Assembly: GCF_041677825.1 (NCBI RefSeq)
Contig: NZ_JBAYPG010000013.1
Location: 13,287 to 77,286, forward strand
Length of the DNA: 64,000 bases
Origin: Castellaniella sp041677825
Lineage (GTDB): Bacteria > Pseudomonadota > Gammaproteobacteria > Burkholderiales > Burkholderiaceae_B
Direction of reading: 5' to 3'
A model generated the notes under the pieces. It worked only from the letters and a program-made list of their open reading frames with translations. It was not told the origin of the DNA and did not search any database. Below, in pieces: positions 7,301 to 15,561 of this stretch. Made by a program: the position numbers and the translations under genes. The stretch's first letter is position 1, and each line of letters starts with the position of its first letter.

Positions 7301-9975
7301 CTCGACGGCCTCGAACGGGCCGCTTCGGCCAGGTGGCCGGCCAGCTTCAGGCGCTGGGCTTCACCGCCCGAGAGGGTGGGCACCGGCTGGCCGAGGCGCA
7401 GGTAGTCCAGGCCCACGTCGGCCAGGGGGGCCAGCCCCCACTGCACGTCGCGCAGCCCTTTGAAGAAATCCAATGCCTGATGCACCGTCATGTCGAGCAC
7501 TTCGTCGATGGCGGCGCTGCGGCCCAGGTGTTCGATGCGGACTTCAAGGATTTCAGGCCGGTAGCGGCGCCCCTGGCAGTCAGGACAGCGCAGGTAGACA
7601 TCCGACAGGAACTGCATTTCGATGTGCTCGAAACCGGTACCGCTGCAGGTCGGGCAGCGGCCGTCGCCGGTATTGAAGCTGAAGGTCCCGGTGGTGTAGC
7701 CTCGTTCGCGGGAGACCTCGGCGGCCGCAAAGAGCTTGCGTATGGCATCGAAGGCGCCGACGTAGCTGGCGGGGTTCGAGCGCGTCGTGCGGCCGATCGG
7801 GCTCTGATCGACCAGCACCACGTCTTCGATCTGCTCGGCGCCCAGCAGGGCGTCATGGGCGCCCGGTGCTTCCGTGGCCTGGCCCAGGTATTTGCGCAGC
7901 GCGGGATGCAGGACATCCTGTACCAGTGTCGACTTGCCTGAGCCCGACACCCCGGTCAGGCACACCAGGTGACCCAGGGGCAGGGAGACATCGATGTTTT
8001 TCAGATTGTGCGCCCGGACCCCTTGCAGCACGAGCCGCGCCGTACCCGCCTGAACGGCTTGCGGGCGTGGCGCCTCGATGCGCAAGCGGCCGCTGAAGTA
8101 GCGGCCGGTCAGTGTATCGGCCTGGATCAGCTCTGCAGGCGAGCCATCGAACAGAATGTGCCCGCCGCGCTCGCCCGGCCCCGGCCCGATGTCGAGGATG
8201 CGGTCGGCCGCCTGCATGACCTGGGGGTCGTGTTCCACGACCACCAGGGTGTTGCCATGGCTGCGCAGCCGGTGCATGACCTGCACGATGCGGTGTATGT
8301 CGCGTGAGTGCAGCCCGATGGACGGTTCATCCAGCACGAACAGGGTATTGACCAGCGAGGTGCCCAGTGCCGTGGTCAGGTTGATGCGCTGGACTTCACC
8401 CCCCGAAAGGGTACGGCTTTGCCGGTCCAGGGACAGGTAGCCCAGGCCGACATCGCACAGGAAGCGCAGCCGGCTGCGGATTTCATCGAGCAGTTCCTGC
8501 AGCGCCGCGTCGACCGGCGTGCCGGTCTCCAGCATGATGAACCACTGGCGTACCGCGGCCAGCGGCAGGATCATCAGATCATGCAGACCCAGGCCCGGGA
8601 GCCTGGCCAGCTGCTCGGGGCTCCAGCCGACCTGGCTGGGCATGAAGCGCGGATGGTGTGGGATGACCCGGGTATCCTGCCCCAGCCGCCAGAGGGTCGC
8701 TGCCGGCTTCAGACGGGCACCGTCGCAATGGGGGCATGGGCTGTAGCTGCGGTAGCGCGACAGCAGCACCCGCACATGCATGCGATAGGCTCTGGTTTCG
8801 AGCCAGTCGAAGAACCGCTGGATACCATACCACTGGTGTTTCCAGGCGGATGAGCCGCCTTTCCAGTCCGGCGTGCCGTCGATGACCCACGCCTTTTCTG
8901 CCGCGCTCAATTGTTGCCAGGGCACATCGAGACGGATCCCCGCCTTGCCGGCATAGCGTTCCAGGTCATCCTGGCATTCGCTGTAGCTGGGGCTTTGCCA
9001 GGGCTTGATGGCCCCCGCATGCAGGCTGAGGGATTCATCGGGAATGACCAGGCCGTAGTCGATGCCCATCACCCGGCCAAAACCCCGGCAGTGCTCACAG
9101 GCACCGATAGGCGAATTGAACGAAAAGGTGCTGGGGGTCGCGGCCTTGTACGCCAGATCGCAGTGCGCACAGTGCAGCCGGTTGCTGAAATTCCAGGTGT
9201 GTTCGGTGCCGTCGTCGAAGCTCGCGTGGACCGTGACATGGCCCTTGCCCTGTTGCAATGCGATCTCCAGGGCTTCCTGGACCCGCCCGGATTCCGCCGT
9301 CGCGAGCCGGAAGCGATCCTGCACCACGTGCAGCACCCGTTCGGGGCGGGCACCCCCGGGAGGCCTGTCGCGGGTCCTGGCGGTCGTGGCCACGCGCGAT
9401 GCATCGGCAGCCTCGGCAGTCTCGGCAGGCGGATGGGTGCGGGTGTAGCCCTGTTGTTCGAGATAGCCGCGAATTTCATTGACGGTGAAATTGGCCGGTA
9501 CCTGGAGCGGAAATGTGATGATCAGGCGCGGATTGTGCCCGGCGCACCATTCATCGATCTGCTGCCGGATGCTGGCCGGGTTGTCCCTCACCACCTGACG
9601 GGCGCACTGGGCGCAGTGCAAGTGTGCGGCACGGGCGAACAGCAGCTTCAGGTGATCGTTGAGTTCGGTCATGGTTCCCACGGTGCTGCGCGAATTGCGC
9701 ACCGGGTTGACTTGATCGATGGCGATGGCCGGCAGGATGCCCTCGATGCGATCGACCTGTGGTTTGTCCATGCGGTCGAGAAATTGCCGTGCGTACGGTG
9801 AAAAGGTCTCGACGTAGCGCCGCTGCCCTTCGGCATAGAGCGTATCGAAGGCCAGTGAACTCTTGCCCGAGCCGGATACGCCGGTAATGACCAGCAGCTG
9901 CCCGGTCTGTATGGTCAGGTCGAGGTTCTTCAGGTTGTTCTGGCGGGCACCAGTGATGCGTATGAGGGTGTTCAT
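4318..9975 (-). CDS. uvrA: Excinuclease ABC subunit A, tandem double-length ('dimeric') form
   Basis: UvrA is the damage-recognition ATPase of nucleotide excision repair and normally has about 940 residues. Here a single frame of 1885 residues (start MNTLIRITGARQNN, ATG at 9975) contains two UvrA units in series. GVSGSGKS Walker A loops sit near residues 32, 675, 1037 and 1567. LSGGE signatures sit near 521, 865, 1413 and 1755. CxxC zinc-finger halves occur in all four expected places. Both units retain the UvrB-binding-like DxIEGIxPxIAI-type segment. The frame extends 21 codons further upstream, but that part lacks UvrA similarity. Long UvrA proteins annotated as a dimeric form occur in other Burkholderiales. 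Whether a standard single-length uvrA exists elsewhere in the genome cannot be seen. Confidence 0.95.
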   Translation of the reverse strand: MNTLIRITGARQNNLKNLDLTIQTGQLLVITGVSGSGKSSLAFDTLYAEGQRRYVETFSPYARQFLDRMDKPQVDRIEGILPAIAIDQVNPVRNSRSTVGTMTELNDHLKLLFARAAHLHCAQCARQVVRDNPASIRQQIDEWCAGHNPRLIITFPLQVPANFTVNEIRGYLEQQGYTRTHPPAETAEAADASRVATTARTRDRPPGGARPERVLHVVQDRFRLATAESGRVQEALEIALQQGKGHVTVHASFDDGTEHTWNFSNRLHCAHCDLAYKAATPSTFSFNSPIGACEHCRGFGRVMGIDYGLVIPDESLSLHAGAIKPWQSPSYSECQDDLERYAGKAGIRLDVPWQQLSAAEKAWVIDGTPDWKGGSSAWKHQWYGIQRFFDWLETRAYRMHVRVLLSRYRSYSPCPHCDGARLKPAATLWRLGQDTRVIPHHPRFMPSQVGWSPEQLARLPGLGLHDLMILPLAAVRQWFIMLETGTPVDAALQELLDEIRSRLRFLCDVGLGYLSLDRQSRTLSGGEVQRINLTTALGTSLVNTLFVLDEPSIGLHSRDIHRIVQVMHRLRSHGNTLVVVEHDPQVMQAADRILDIGPGPGERGGHILFDGSPAELIQADTLTGRYFSGRLRIEAPRPQAVQAGTARLVLQGVRAHNLKNIDVSLPLGHLVCLTGVSGSGKSTLVQDVLHPALRKYLGQATEAPGAHDALLGAEQIEDVVLVDQSPIGRTTRSNPASYVGAFDAIRKLFAAAEVSRERGYTTGTFSFNTGDGRCPTCSGTGFEHIEMQFLSDVYLRCPDCQGRRYRPEILEVRIEHLGRSAAIDEVLDMTVHQALDFFKGLRDVQWGLAPLADVGLDYLRLGQPVPTLSGGEAQRLKLAGHLAEAARSRPSSTPHKGKLLLFDEPTTGLHFDDIAQLMRAFRKLLAAGHSLLVIEHNLDVIRASDWIVDLGPEGGDQGGRIVAQGSPDQIMHMDTHTAHALVEHEHWRNGQVLELQEPGAQAQAVLASPDIHIVNAREHNLKGIDVHIPRDAFTVITGVSGSGKSTLAFDILFNEGQRRYLESLNAYARAIVQPAGKPDVDAIYGIPPTVAIEQRTSRGGRKSTVATMTEIHHFLRLLYVRLGTQMCPKCHIPVRPQTAEQIVAQIMHDLKHEHIGLLAPLVVARKGYYTDLAKWAAGHGHGHLRVDGAFIATHPWPRLDRYSEHTIELPIRDLLVGADQEGILRAAVQQALTHGHGTIRVLAGLTRSGPGTLAARRAAGLAPDPHELTFSTKRACPGCGTSFPEPDPRLFSYNSRHGWCPACFGTGVELPGFNADQTGEEAAWQTDQAHESQPCRHCHGQRLNPVALAFQWQGRSIAELAALAVDAARPFFAQLELSGRDAEIARDILSEIRARLDFMAEVGLGYLALDRAAPTLSGGETQRIRLAAQLGSNLQGVCYVLDEPTIGLHPHDNRILLDALSRLEGHGNTLVVVEHDEDTIRRADHVIDMGPGAGTRGGRIIAQGTVQEITRHPDSITGRYLRTPLAHPLHGYRPVSPVHESLRIIAASRHNLKHVEARIPLARLVVVTGVSGSGKSTLARDVLLENLGRRLSDPAARWQGCQAIQGWEAIDRVLEVDQTPIGKTPRSCPATYAGFWDDIRKLYASTNEARVRGWTASRFSFNTGAGRCPDCQGQGMRTVEMNFLPDVKIPCETCHGARFNDETLELLWNGSSIGDVLRMEVDDALVHFRAHRRVAHALQLMQDVGLGYLTLGQASPTLSGGEAQRLKLVAELSKARLDDGVLRSGRASRAPRTLYVLDEPSVGLSTADVEKLILVLHRLVDAGHTVMVIEHNLDIMAEADWLIDLGPEGGVEGGRVVAQGDPRAICRENSHTGRILAEFLGPDGA

Positions 9976-10162
9976 GGCGTCATCATAATCTGGCGTGGCG
10001 AGATCCGTACGGCAAGGCCGCGTTGACCAAAGCGCCATGCAGGGTACTTGCAGGTAAATGCAGATTCCTTGATCGGGATCAGAGCCTGCCGGGTCCTATG
10101 TGACCAATGGCGCGATCCTGTCCATACAATGACCAGGTGGCACATTCTCACAGGAGGCCATC

Positions 10163-10723
10163 ATGAAACGTCTTTGCCTGATTCCGTTGCTTTGCCTGGC
10201 GGGATACGCCCAGGCGGCTGACTACGCGGTCGATCCCGACCATACCTATGTCACTTTCGAAGTGCTCCACAACGGCACATCCACGGTGCGCGGGCGCTTT
10301 GACACCATCGACGGTGCCCTGCAGTTCGATCGCCAGGCCAGAACCGGCACTGCCGCGATCCAGATCGACATGGCATCGATCAGTTCGGGTTCCCCCGGTT
10401 TCGACAAGCACCTCCAGGGGGCAGATTTCTTCGATGTGGCGCAACATCCGACGTCGATATTCAAATCCACGGCATTCGTGTTCGATGGCGATGCGCTCAC
10501 CGCTGTCCAGGGGACACTCGAATTGCTGGGGCAGGTGCATCCGGTCACCCTGCAAGCCGTGCGTTTCAACTGTTACCAGAATAAACGCATCCAGCGCGAA
10601 GTCTGTGGCGGTGACTTTCAGGTGGATCTGCAGCGCAGCCAGTGGGGCATGAACTTCGGCCTGCCGGGGATCCCGGACACCGTGCGCCTGCAGATCGAGA
10701 TCGAGGGGGTTCGCCAGGGCTGA
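10163..10723 (+). CDS. YceI-family periplasmic lipid-binding protein
   Basis: The 186-residue product starts with an obvious signal peptide (MKRLCLIPLLCLAGYAQA, cut after residue 18). The mature part opens with ADYAVDPDHTYVTFEVLH, the classic YceI beginning. GRFDTIDGAL and FFDVAQHPTSIFKSTAF motifs follow. YceI proteins are eight-stranded barrels that bind isoprenoid chains in the periplasm and are often base- or stress-inducible. A strong ribosome site (CAGGAGG) precedes the ATG. It is transcribed divergently from uvrA across a 187-base intergenic region. Confidence 0.94.
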   Translation: MKRLCLIPLLCLAGYAQAADYAVDPDHTYVTFEVLHNGTSTVRGRFDTIDGALQFDRQARTGTAAIQIDMASISSGSPGFDKHLQGADFFDVAQHPTSIFKSTAFVFDGDALTAVQGTLELLGQVHPVTLQAVRFNCYQNKRIQREVCGGDFQVDLQRSQWGMNFGLPGIPDTVRLQIEIEGVRQG

Positions 10724-10809
10724 TGGATGGCGTCACACGCGCGGCAGATCTCATTCTTCCGGGCGAGCACGGACGGTCTGCGTTGTATCCGCAGTCCTTT
10801 CAGCTGTTT

Positions 10810-10856
10810 TGCTAAAATGATGCGTTTCGTCCTCGTGCACATCCATCTTTCAGGAG
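10810..10856 (+). promoter_or_regulatory. Extended -10 promoter and ribosome site of the 42-codon gene
   Basis: TGCTAAAAT at 10810-10818 is an extended -10 element (TG, one base, TAAAAT). No good -35 box is present, as expected for this promoter class. CAGGAG at 10851-10856 is a ribosome-binding site seven bases before the ATG at 10864. Confidence 0.5.
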
Positions 10857-10863
10857 CCCATCC

Positions 10864-10992
10864 ATGGCAGAAATCAAACGCAATCGACGCAATACCCTCG
10901 AGCGTCGATGCTTGAGCAAGTCCTTCAAGCGTCTTTTCGTGAACTCGCCCAAGGGGATCTTCAAGATGCTCGAGAAGGTCAAGCGCGCCTGA
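10864..10992 (+). CDS. Small very basic protein of unknown function (42 aa)
   Basis: The frame from ATG 10864 to TGA 10990-10992 encodes 42 residues starting MAEIKRNRRNTLERRCLSKS. Fourteen of the 42 are Lys or Arg, and there is one Cys. It has a well-placed ribosome site, an extended -10 element upstream and a strong intrinsic terminator 57 bases downstream, so it looks like an independent monocistronic unit. I do not recognise the family. The charge pattern would suit binding of RNA, DNA or the ribosome, but that is inference. An sRNA with a chance frame is the main alternative. Confidence 0.6.
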   Translation: MAEIKRNRRNTLERRCLSKSFKRLFVNSPKGIFKMLEKVKRA

Positions 10993-11049
10993 ACGCTCGC
11001 CCTTCCTCCAGGGTCGTATGGTTTGCATACAATTGCGCCCTGCCACAGA

Positions 11050-11079
11050 CCACGGATCCCGGGATTCGTGGTTTTTTTT
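11050..11079 (+). terminator. Intrinsic terminator
   Basis: A 22-base near-perfect palindrome (CCACGGATCC/GGGATTCGTGG type, one G-T pair) at 11050-11071 is followed directly by eight T residues. It would end transcription of the 42-codon gene before the glycosyltransferase gene. Confidence 0.88.
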
Positions 11080-11165
11080 GGCTATCATGGGGCGAGTCCA
11101 CAGGCTTGTCCGGCCCGCTGAAGTGTCCGGGGCAAGAGGCCGCCTGGGTCTGCTGAAGGGGTATC

Positions 11166-12104
11166 ATGGCTGGCAATACTGCATGGCGCCATTTGTTTTC
11201 CGTCGTTACGCCCACGTACAACCGGGCACACACACTGGAACGGGTGTATCGCTCATTGCAGGAGCAGTCCCACCAGGACTTCGAATGGGTGGTCGTCGAC
11301 GATGGCTCCACTGACGACACGCGCTTGCGTGTTTCAGCCTGGCAGGCTGAGGCCGGTTTTCCCATCCACTACGTGTGGCAGAGGCAGCAACACAAGAAAA
11401 CCGCCCTGAATGCCGGCATACGCCGGGCACAGGGTGAGTGGCTGGTGCTGCTGGACAGCGATGATGAGCTCGATTCCGATGCCTTGTTCCAGATGGCGCG
11501 GGCCTGGGAAGACATCCCCCCTGAACGGCGGGCGCAGTTCGTGGGCATCACCGGGTTGTGCGCCCGGCCTGATGGACAGGTGGTGGGGGATTCATACCCG
11601 CAGAACGTCATGGACGTGACTACGCTGGAGATGACCTTTCGCCACCGGGTCCGGGGCGAGAAGTTCGGCTGCCTGCGCACCGATATCCTGCGCCGTTTTC
11701 CCTTTCCGGAAGACGTGGCGGGCTTTGTGCCCGAAAGCCTGGTCTGGCGTGCCATTGCCCGAGCCGGATACCTGACCCGTTTCGTGAATCAGGTCTTCAG
11801 GGTCTATCACGACAGCCCCGACAGCCTCACACGCCAGAAAAAATCCGCTGACATGCGGGTTCTGGCGCCCGGGCTGTGGCTGCTGGCCCATGACACCCTG
11901 GAGCAATGCCTGGGCTGGCTGCGCCATGATCCGCGGGCATTCTTGTCGGCAGCCGTGCACTACACGCGATTTGGCCTGCACTGGCGCAGCCTGGGCCTGC
12001 CCAGACCGCTGGGTCGCCATCTGACCCGGCCCGTGGCACGCCTGCTGGTCACGCTGACCTGGCCATTGGGGTTTGGCCTGTTCCTGCGCGATCGGCTGGT
12101 CTGA
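11166..12104 (+). CDS. Family 2 glycosyltransferase
   Basis: The 312-residue protein is a GT-A fold enzyme. FSVVTPTYNRAHTLERV (11-27) opens the Rossmann-like domain, VVVDDGSTDDT (42-52) binds the nucleotide sugar, and DSDDELD (97-103) carries the metal-binding DxD. It has no clear transmembrane helix except a weakly hydrophobic C-terminal stretch. Such enzymes add sugars to LPS, O-antigen, capsule or other glycans. No other glycan genes are adjacent, so the acceptor is unknown. Confidence 0.88.
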   Translation: MAGNTAWRHLFSVVTPTYNRAHTLERVYRSLQEQSHQDFEWVVVDDGSTDDTRLRVSAWQAEAGFPIHYVWQRQQHKKTALNAGIRRAQGEWLVLLDSDDELDSDALFQMARAWEDIPPERRAQFVGITGLCARPDGQVVGDSYPQNVMDVTTLEMTFRHRVRGEKFGCLRTDILRRFPFPEDVAGFVPESLVWRAIARAGYLTRFVNQVFRVYHDSPDSLTRQKKSADMRVLAPGLWLLAHDTLEQCLGWLRHDPRAFLSAAVHYTRFGLHWRSLGLPRPLGRHLTRPVARLLVTLTWPLGFGLFLRDRLV

Positions 12105-12127
12105 CGGCTTCGGCTGCTGCCGTTGGG

Positions 12128-12562
12128 TCAGGCGTGCCGGTCGGTTTCTGCTGCGTCGTCGTCCGGATCGGGTGCGGGGTCGGGTTCGTGCACGGCAAAG
12201 GGTAGCAGGCCCGCCAGATTGTCTGACCAGGCCGTTTCTTCGCCCTGGTCATCGACCTTGATGTACTGGATTTCGCCGAAATCGCAGCGTTGTATGGCCC
12301 ATAGCAGCGCGCATTCGATCATCTGCCCATCGCCCAGGTCGAGCCCGCCGCAACCACCGACGAAGCGCGCGCCCGCGCCGCCCACCTGTACGCGTGCCTC
12401 GAGCGCCTCACCGGGCTTGAGCGGGATCGCAAACAGGGCCCATTCATAGCCCGCATCGGTTTCGGCAATGATTTCGGCGATGACCGGTTTGCCCATCCAG
12501 GCGGTGAGCGCATCGGCGGTGCGACCCAGCAGATCGGCGTCGGCAGCGGTGAATCCAAGCAT
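12128..12562 (-). CDS. Uncharacterised acidic protein
   Basis: The frame from ATG 12562 encodes 144 residues starting MLGFTAADADLLGRTADALT. It has a very acidic tail (many Asp and Glu in the last 25 residues). A longer start at 12706 would add about 48 residues of Arg/Pro-rich sequence that overlaps the ettA leader region, so the shorter form is preferred. I see no motif that assigns a function. Codon usage resembles its neighbours and the gene converges on the glycosyltransferase gene, so it is probably real. Confidence 0.6.
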   Translation of the reverse strand: MLGFTAADADLLGRTADALTAWMGKPVIAEIIAETDAGYEWALFAIPLKPGEALEARVQVGGAGARFVGGCGGLDLGDGQMIECALLWAIQRCDFGEIQYIKVDDQGEETAWSDNLAGLLPFAVHEPDPAPDPDDDAAETDRHA

Positions 12563-12699
12563 TGCGGGAGACCTGTTGGCATGGACAATGGCCTGCCCAT
12601 TGTACGCGCCCGGCCTGCGCGCCGGATCCGGGATCACCAGGCCGGGTATCCGGGTCCGGCCTACAATCGGGGTTGCGTTCATTTTTGCAGGGTTGCACG

Positions 12700-14373
12700 A
12701 TGGCACAGTATGTTTATTCGATGAATCGGGTGGGCAAGATCGTACCCCCCAAGCGCCAGATTCTGCGCGATATTTCCCTGTCTTTCTTTCCGGGCGCCAA
12801 GATCGGCGTGCTGGGTCTGAACGGCGCGGGCAAGTCCACGCTGCTCAGGATCATGGCCGGTGAAGACAAGGAGATCGAGGGCGAGGCGATTCCCATGCCT
12901 GGCCTGCGCATCGGCTATCTGCCCCAGGAACCTCGCCTGGATCCCGGACATACGGTACGCCAGTCGGTCGAAGAGGGGCTGGGCGAAGTGTTTGAGGCGC
13001 GCCGGCGGCTCGACGACGTGTATGCGGCGTATGCCGAACCCGATGCCGATTTCGATGCGCTGGCCACCGAGCAGGCCAGGCTCGAGGCCGTGATCGCTGC
13101 GGCGGCCAGCAGCGGTGCAGATGACCTCGAAACCCAGATGGAGATCGCGGCCGACGCCTTGCGCCTGCCGCCCTGGGATGCTCAGGTGGCGCATCTGTCC
13201 GGGGGCGAGAAGCGGCGCGTCGCGCTGTGCCGCCTGCTGCTGTCCAAACCGGACATGCTGCTGCTCGATGAACCCACCAACCACCTGGACGCCGAGTCGG
13301 TCGAATGGCTCGAAGTCTTTTTACGCCAGTTTCCGGGCACTGTGGTGGCGGTGACCCATGATCGCTACTTTCTCGACAATGCGGCCGAATGGATACTCGA
13401 ACTGGATCGGGGCCACGGGATCCCCTGGAAGGGCAACTACAGCTCCTGGCTCGAACAGAAAGAAGCGCGCCTCAAACAGGAAGAGGCGTCCGAGTCGGCC
13501 CGTCAGCGCACCATACGCAAAGAGCTCGAATGGGTGCGGCAGAATCCCAAGGGGCGCCAGGCCAAGGCCAAGGCGCGTCTGGCGCGCTTCGAGGAACTGT
13601 CATCCCATGAATACCAGAAGCGCAACGAAACCCAGGAAATCTTCATTCCGGTCGCCGAGCGTCTGGGCAACGAGGTCATCGAGTTCAAGGCGGTCTCCAA
13701 GTCATTTGGTGACCGGCTGCTGTTCGAGGATTTGAGCTTCAGGATCCCGCCCGGCGCGATCGTGGGCATCATCGGCCCCAACGGGGCCGGCAAGTCGACC
13801 CTGTTTCGGCTGATTGCGGGCCAGGAAACGCCGGATTCCGGCGAGGTCGTGCTCGGGCAGACGGTCAGACTGGCTCATGTGGATCAGTCTCGCGACGCGC
13901 TGCCTGACCAGAAAACGGTGTTCGAGGCGATCTCCGACGGGGCGGATCTCCTCACCGTGGGCCGTTTCGAGATGCCGGCGCGCGCGTATCTCGGGCGCTT
14001 CAACTTCAGGGGCGGGGATCAGAACAAGCAGGTCGGCAAACTGTCCGGCGGCGAGCGTGGGCGCCTTCATCTGGCCCGAACCCTGCTCACGGGGGGCAAT
14101 GTACTGCTGCTGGATGAGCCCTCGAACGACCTGGATGTCGAAACCTTGCGGGCTCTGGAAGATGCCCTGCTCGAGTTTGCCGGCAGCGTGCTCGTGATCA
14201 GCCATGACCGCTGGTTCCTGGACCGTATTGCCACGCACATACTGGCCTTCGAGGGCGACTCTCAGGTTGTGTTCTTCGATGGCAATTATCAGGAATACGA
14301 GGCCGACAAGAAACGCCGGCTGGGCGAAGACGGTGCCCGCCCCCGGCGGATCCGCTACCGGGCACTGAGATAA
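12700..14373 (+). CDS. ettA: Energy-dependent translational throttle protein EttA (ABC-F)
   Basis: At 557 residues this matches EttA (555 in E. coli), beginning MAQYVYSMNRVGK. Two ABC domains are complete. Walker A loops are GLNGAGKST (39-47) and GPNGAGKST (near 359). Signatures are LSGGEKRRV (near 166) and LSGGERGRL (near 448). Walker B stretches are LLLDEPTNHLD and LLLDEPSNDLD. There are no membrane segments, as expected for ABC-F. EttA binds the ribosomal E site and gates the first peptide bond according to ATP/ADP. The ATG at 12700 was chosen over a longer frame because it matches the family N-terminus. Confidence 0.96.
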   Translation: MAQYVYSMNRVGKIVPPKRQILRDISLSFFPGAKIGVLGLNGAGKSTLLRIMAGEDKEIEGEAIPMPGLRIGYLPQEPRLDPGHTVRQSVEEGLGEVFEARRRLDDVYAAYAEPDADFDALATEQARLEAVIAAAASSGADDLETQMEIAADALRLPPWDAQVAHLSGGEKRRVALCRLLLSKPDMLLLDEPTNHLDAESVEWLEVFLRQFPGTVVAVTHDRYFLDNAAEWILELDRGHGIPWKGNYSSWLEQKEARLKQEEASESARQRTIRKELEWVRQNPKGRQAKAKARLARFEELSSHEYQKRNETQEIFIPVAERLGNEVIEFKAVSKSFGDRLLFEDLSFRIPPGAIVGIIGPNGAGKSTLFRLIAGQETPDSGEVVLGQTVRLAHVDQSRDALPDQKTVFEAISDGADLLTVGRFEMPARAYLGRFNFRGGDQNKQVGKLSGGERGRLHLARTLLTGGNVLLLDEPSNDLDVETLRALEDALLEFAGSVLVISHDRWFLDRIATHILAFEGDSQVVFFDGNYQEYEADKKRRLGEDGARPRRIRYRALR

Positions 14374-14388
14374 CAAGGAGACGGTCAA

Positions 14389-14952
14389 ATGAAATCGATT
14401 CATCTGGATGGCTCGACGCTGTCGGTGGCCCGCAGCAGCCTGCTGATCGTGGACATGCAAGAGAGGCTCATGCCGGCCATGCACGGCGCCGATGCACAAT
14501 GCCGCAAGGTCGAGGTACTGGCCCGGGCCGCCGCGCTGCTTTCGGTGCCCGTGCTGGCGACCGAACACTGGCCCGAAAAAATAGGCCATACCGTGCCTGC
14601 CCTGCGCGCGCTCATCGGGCAGTCGTATTCAAAGACCCATTTCGACGCCAGCCGGGAAGCCGCGTTCATATCGACCCTGCCAGAGGATCGGCGGCAGATC
14701 CTGCTGGTCGGTTCCGAAGCGCATGTCTGCGTCCTGCAGACCGGCCTGGGCCTGGCCCGGGCGGGCTGGCAGCCAGTCCTGGTGGCCGATGGCGTGGGGT
14801 CACGCCATCCCGAGGACCGCGAGGCGGGGCTGGGCCGCTGGCGCGCCTGCGGTCTGCCGGTGGTGACCACTGAAATGGTGCTCTACGAATGGCTCGACAC
14901 CCCTGAGCATCCGGCCTTTGCGCAGATCCTTGCGTGGGTGAAGACGTTCTGA
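14389..14952 (+). CDS. Isochorismatase-family cysteine hydrolase
   Basis: This 187-residue protein has the family triad by eye: Asp22 (LLIVDMQERL), Lys82 (SYSKTHFD) and Cys114 (GSEAHVCVLQT). It starts 15 bases after the ettA stop with a GGAG ribosome site, so the two are probably co-transcribed. The YcaC-like/isochorismatase-domain group hydrolyses amides or vinyl ethers. No siderophore genes are adjacent, so a true isochorismatase role is unlikely and the substrate is unknown. Confidence 0.86.
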   Translation: MKSIHLDGSTLSVARSSLLIVDMQERLMPAMHGADAQCRKVEVLARAAALLSVPVLATEHWPEKIGHTVPALRALIGQSYSKTHFDASREAAFISTLPEDRRQILLVGSEAHVCVLQTGLGLARAGWQPVLVADGVGSRHPEDREAGLGRWRACGLPVVTTEMVLYEWLDTPEHPAFAQILAWVKTF

Positions 14953-15108
14953 TGAGGTCATCGGGTCATCGGCTGCCCGGTTCGTGCGGCGTCCTCATCC
15001 CTGGTGCCGCCGGTCGTGTTACAAATGTCTGGTCTGGACAGGATGTCTCACAGTTCCATCCGCCGTAAAGCCTTATAAAGACAGTATGTATTTTACAAGG
15101 AGAGCGGC

Positions 15109-15330
15109 ATGAGCCAATCGCTGAAGCTGGGCGCAAGCCTTCTGCTCGCCATCGCCATGGCGGGTTGTTCATCCTGGGACAGCATGAGCCACAGACAGAA
15201 GGCGGCCGTCACCGGGGCAGGCATCGGGGGTGTTGCCGGGGCGGTGGTCTCTGGCGGGGGGGTATTGGGTACGGTCGGTGGCGCGGCCATCGGCGGCGTC
15301 ATCGGTGATCAGGTCGGCAAGTCGCGTTGA
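15109..15330 (+). CDS. Glycine-zipper lipoprotein (OsmB-like)
   Basis: The 73-residue product has a lipoprotein signal with lipobox AMAGC (Cys20). After a short polar linker comes a glycine-zipper domain, with repeated GxGxGG and GGxxxG spacings from about residue 36 to 70. This organisation is that of OsmB and related small outer-membrane lipoproteins, often induced by osmotic or envelope stress. An AGGAGA ribosome site lies just upstream. The flanking gaps (143 and 231 bases) hold no other gene that I can support. The downstream gap contains two near-repeats of a GAGTGACTGA-type decamer. Confidence 0.85.
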   Translation: MSQSLKLGASLLLAIAMAGCSSWDSMSHRQKAAVTGAGIGGVAGAVVSGGGVLGTVGGAAIGGVIGDQVGKSR

Positions 15331-15561
15331 GCCGCCCCTCCGAGTGACTGAGCTCGCCTCCAAGTGACTGAAATGGTCCGCATGCGCCCATGCGCCCGGC
15401 GCCCGGCGCCTGGGGCCGAGCCGCCCCTGCGGGGATGGGTCTGGCGTGGTGGCAGTTGCCGGGCTTCTGGTCGCCATCCGAAAGAGGCATAATGCCTTTT
15501 TGGCCTGGTCTGCAGGCGCAGAGGCTGCAGGGCCGCACCGGGTGCCACAAGGAGAGCCAGC

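Noticed and set aside
5359..7941. Long open frame of 860 codons on the plus strand
   Set aside because: It is exactly antisense to uvrA. High GC at third positions keeps the opposite frame open, and it shows no domain motifs.
9976..10060. Possible SOS (LexA) box before uvrA
   Set aside because: No CTGT-N8-ACAG sequence is present in the leader, so SOS control is not supported from sequence.
15331..15561. Possible small RNA between the lipoprotein and acyl-CoA dehydrogenase genes
   Set aside because: There are only short direct repeats and GC-rich runs. No convincing promoter plus terminator pair was found.
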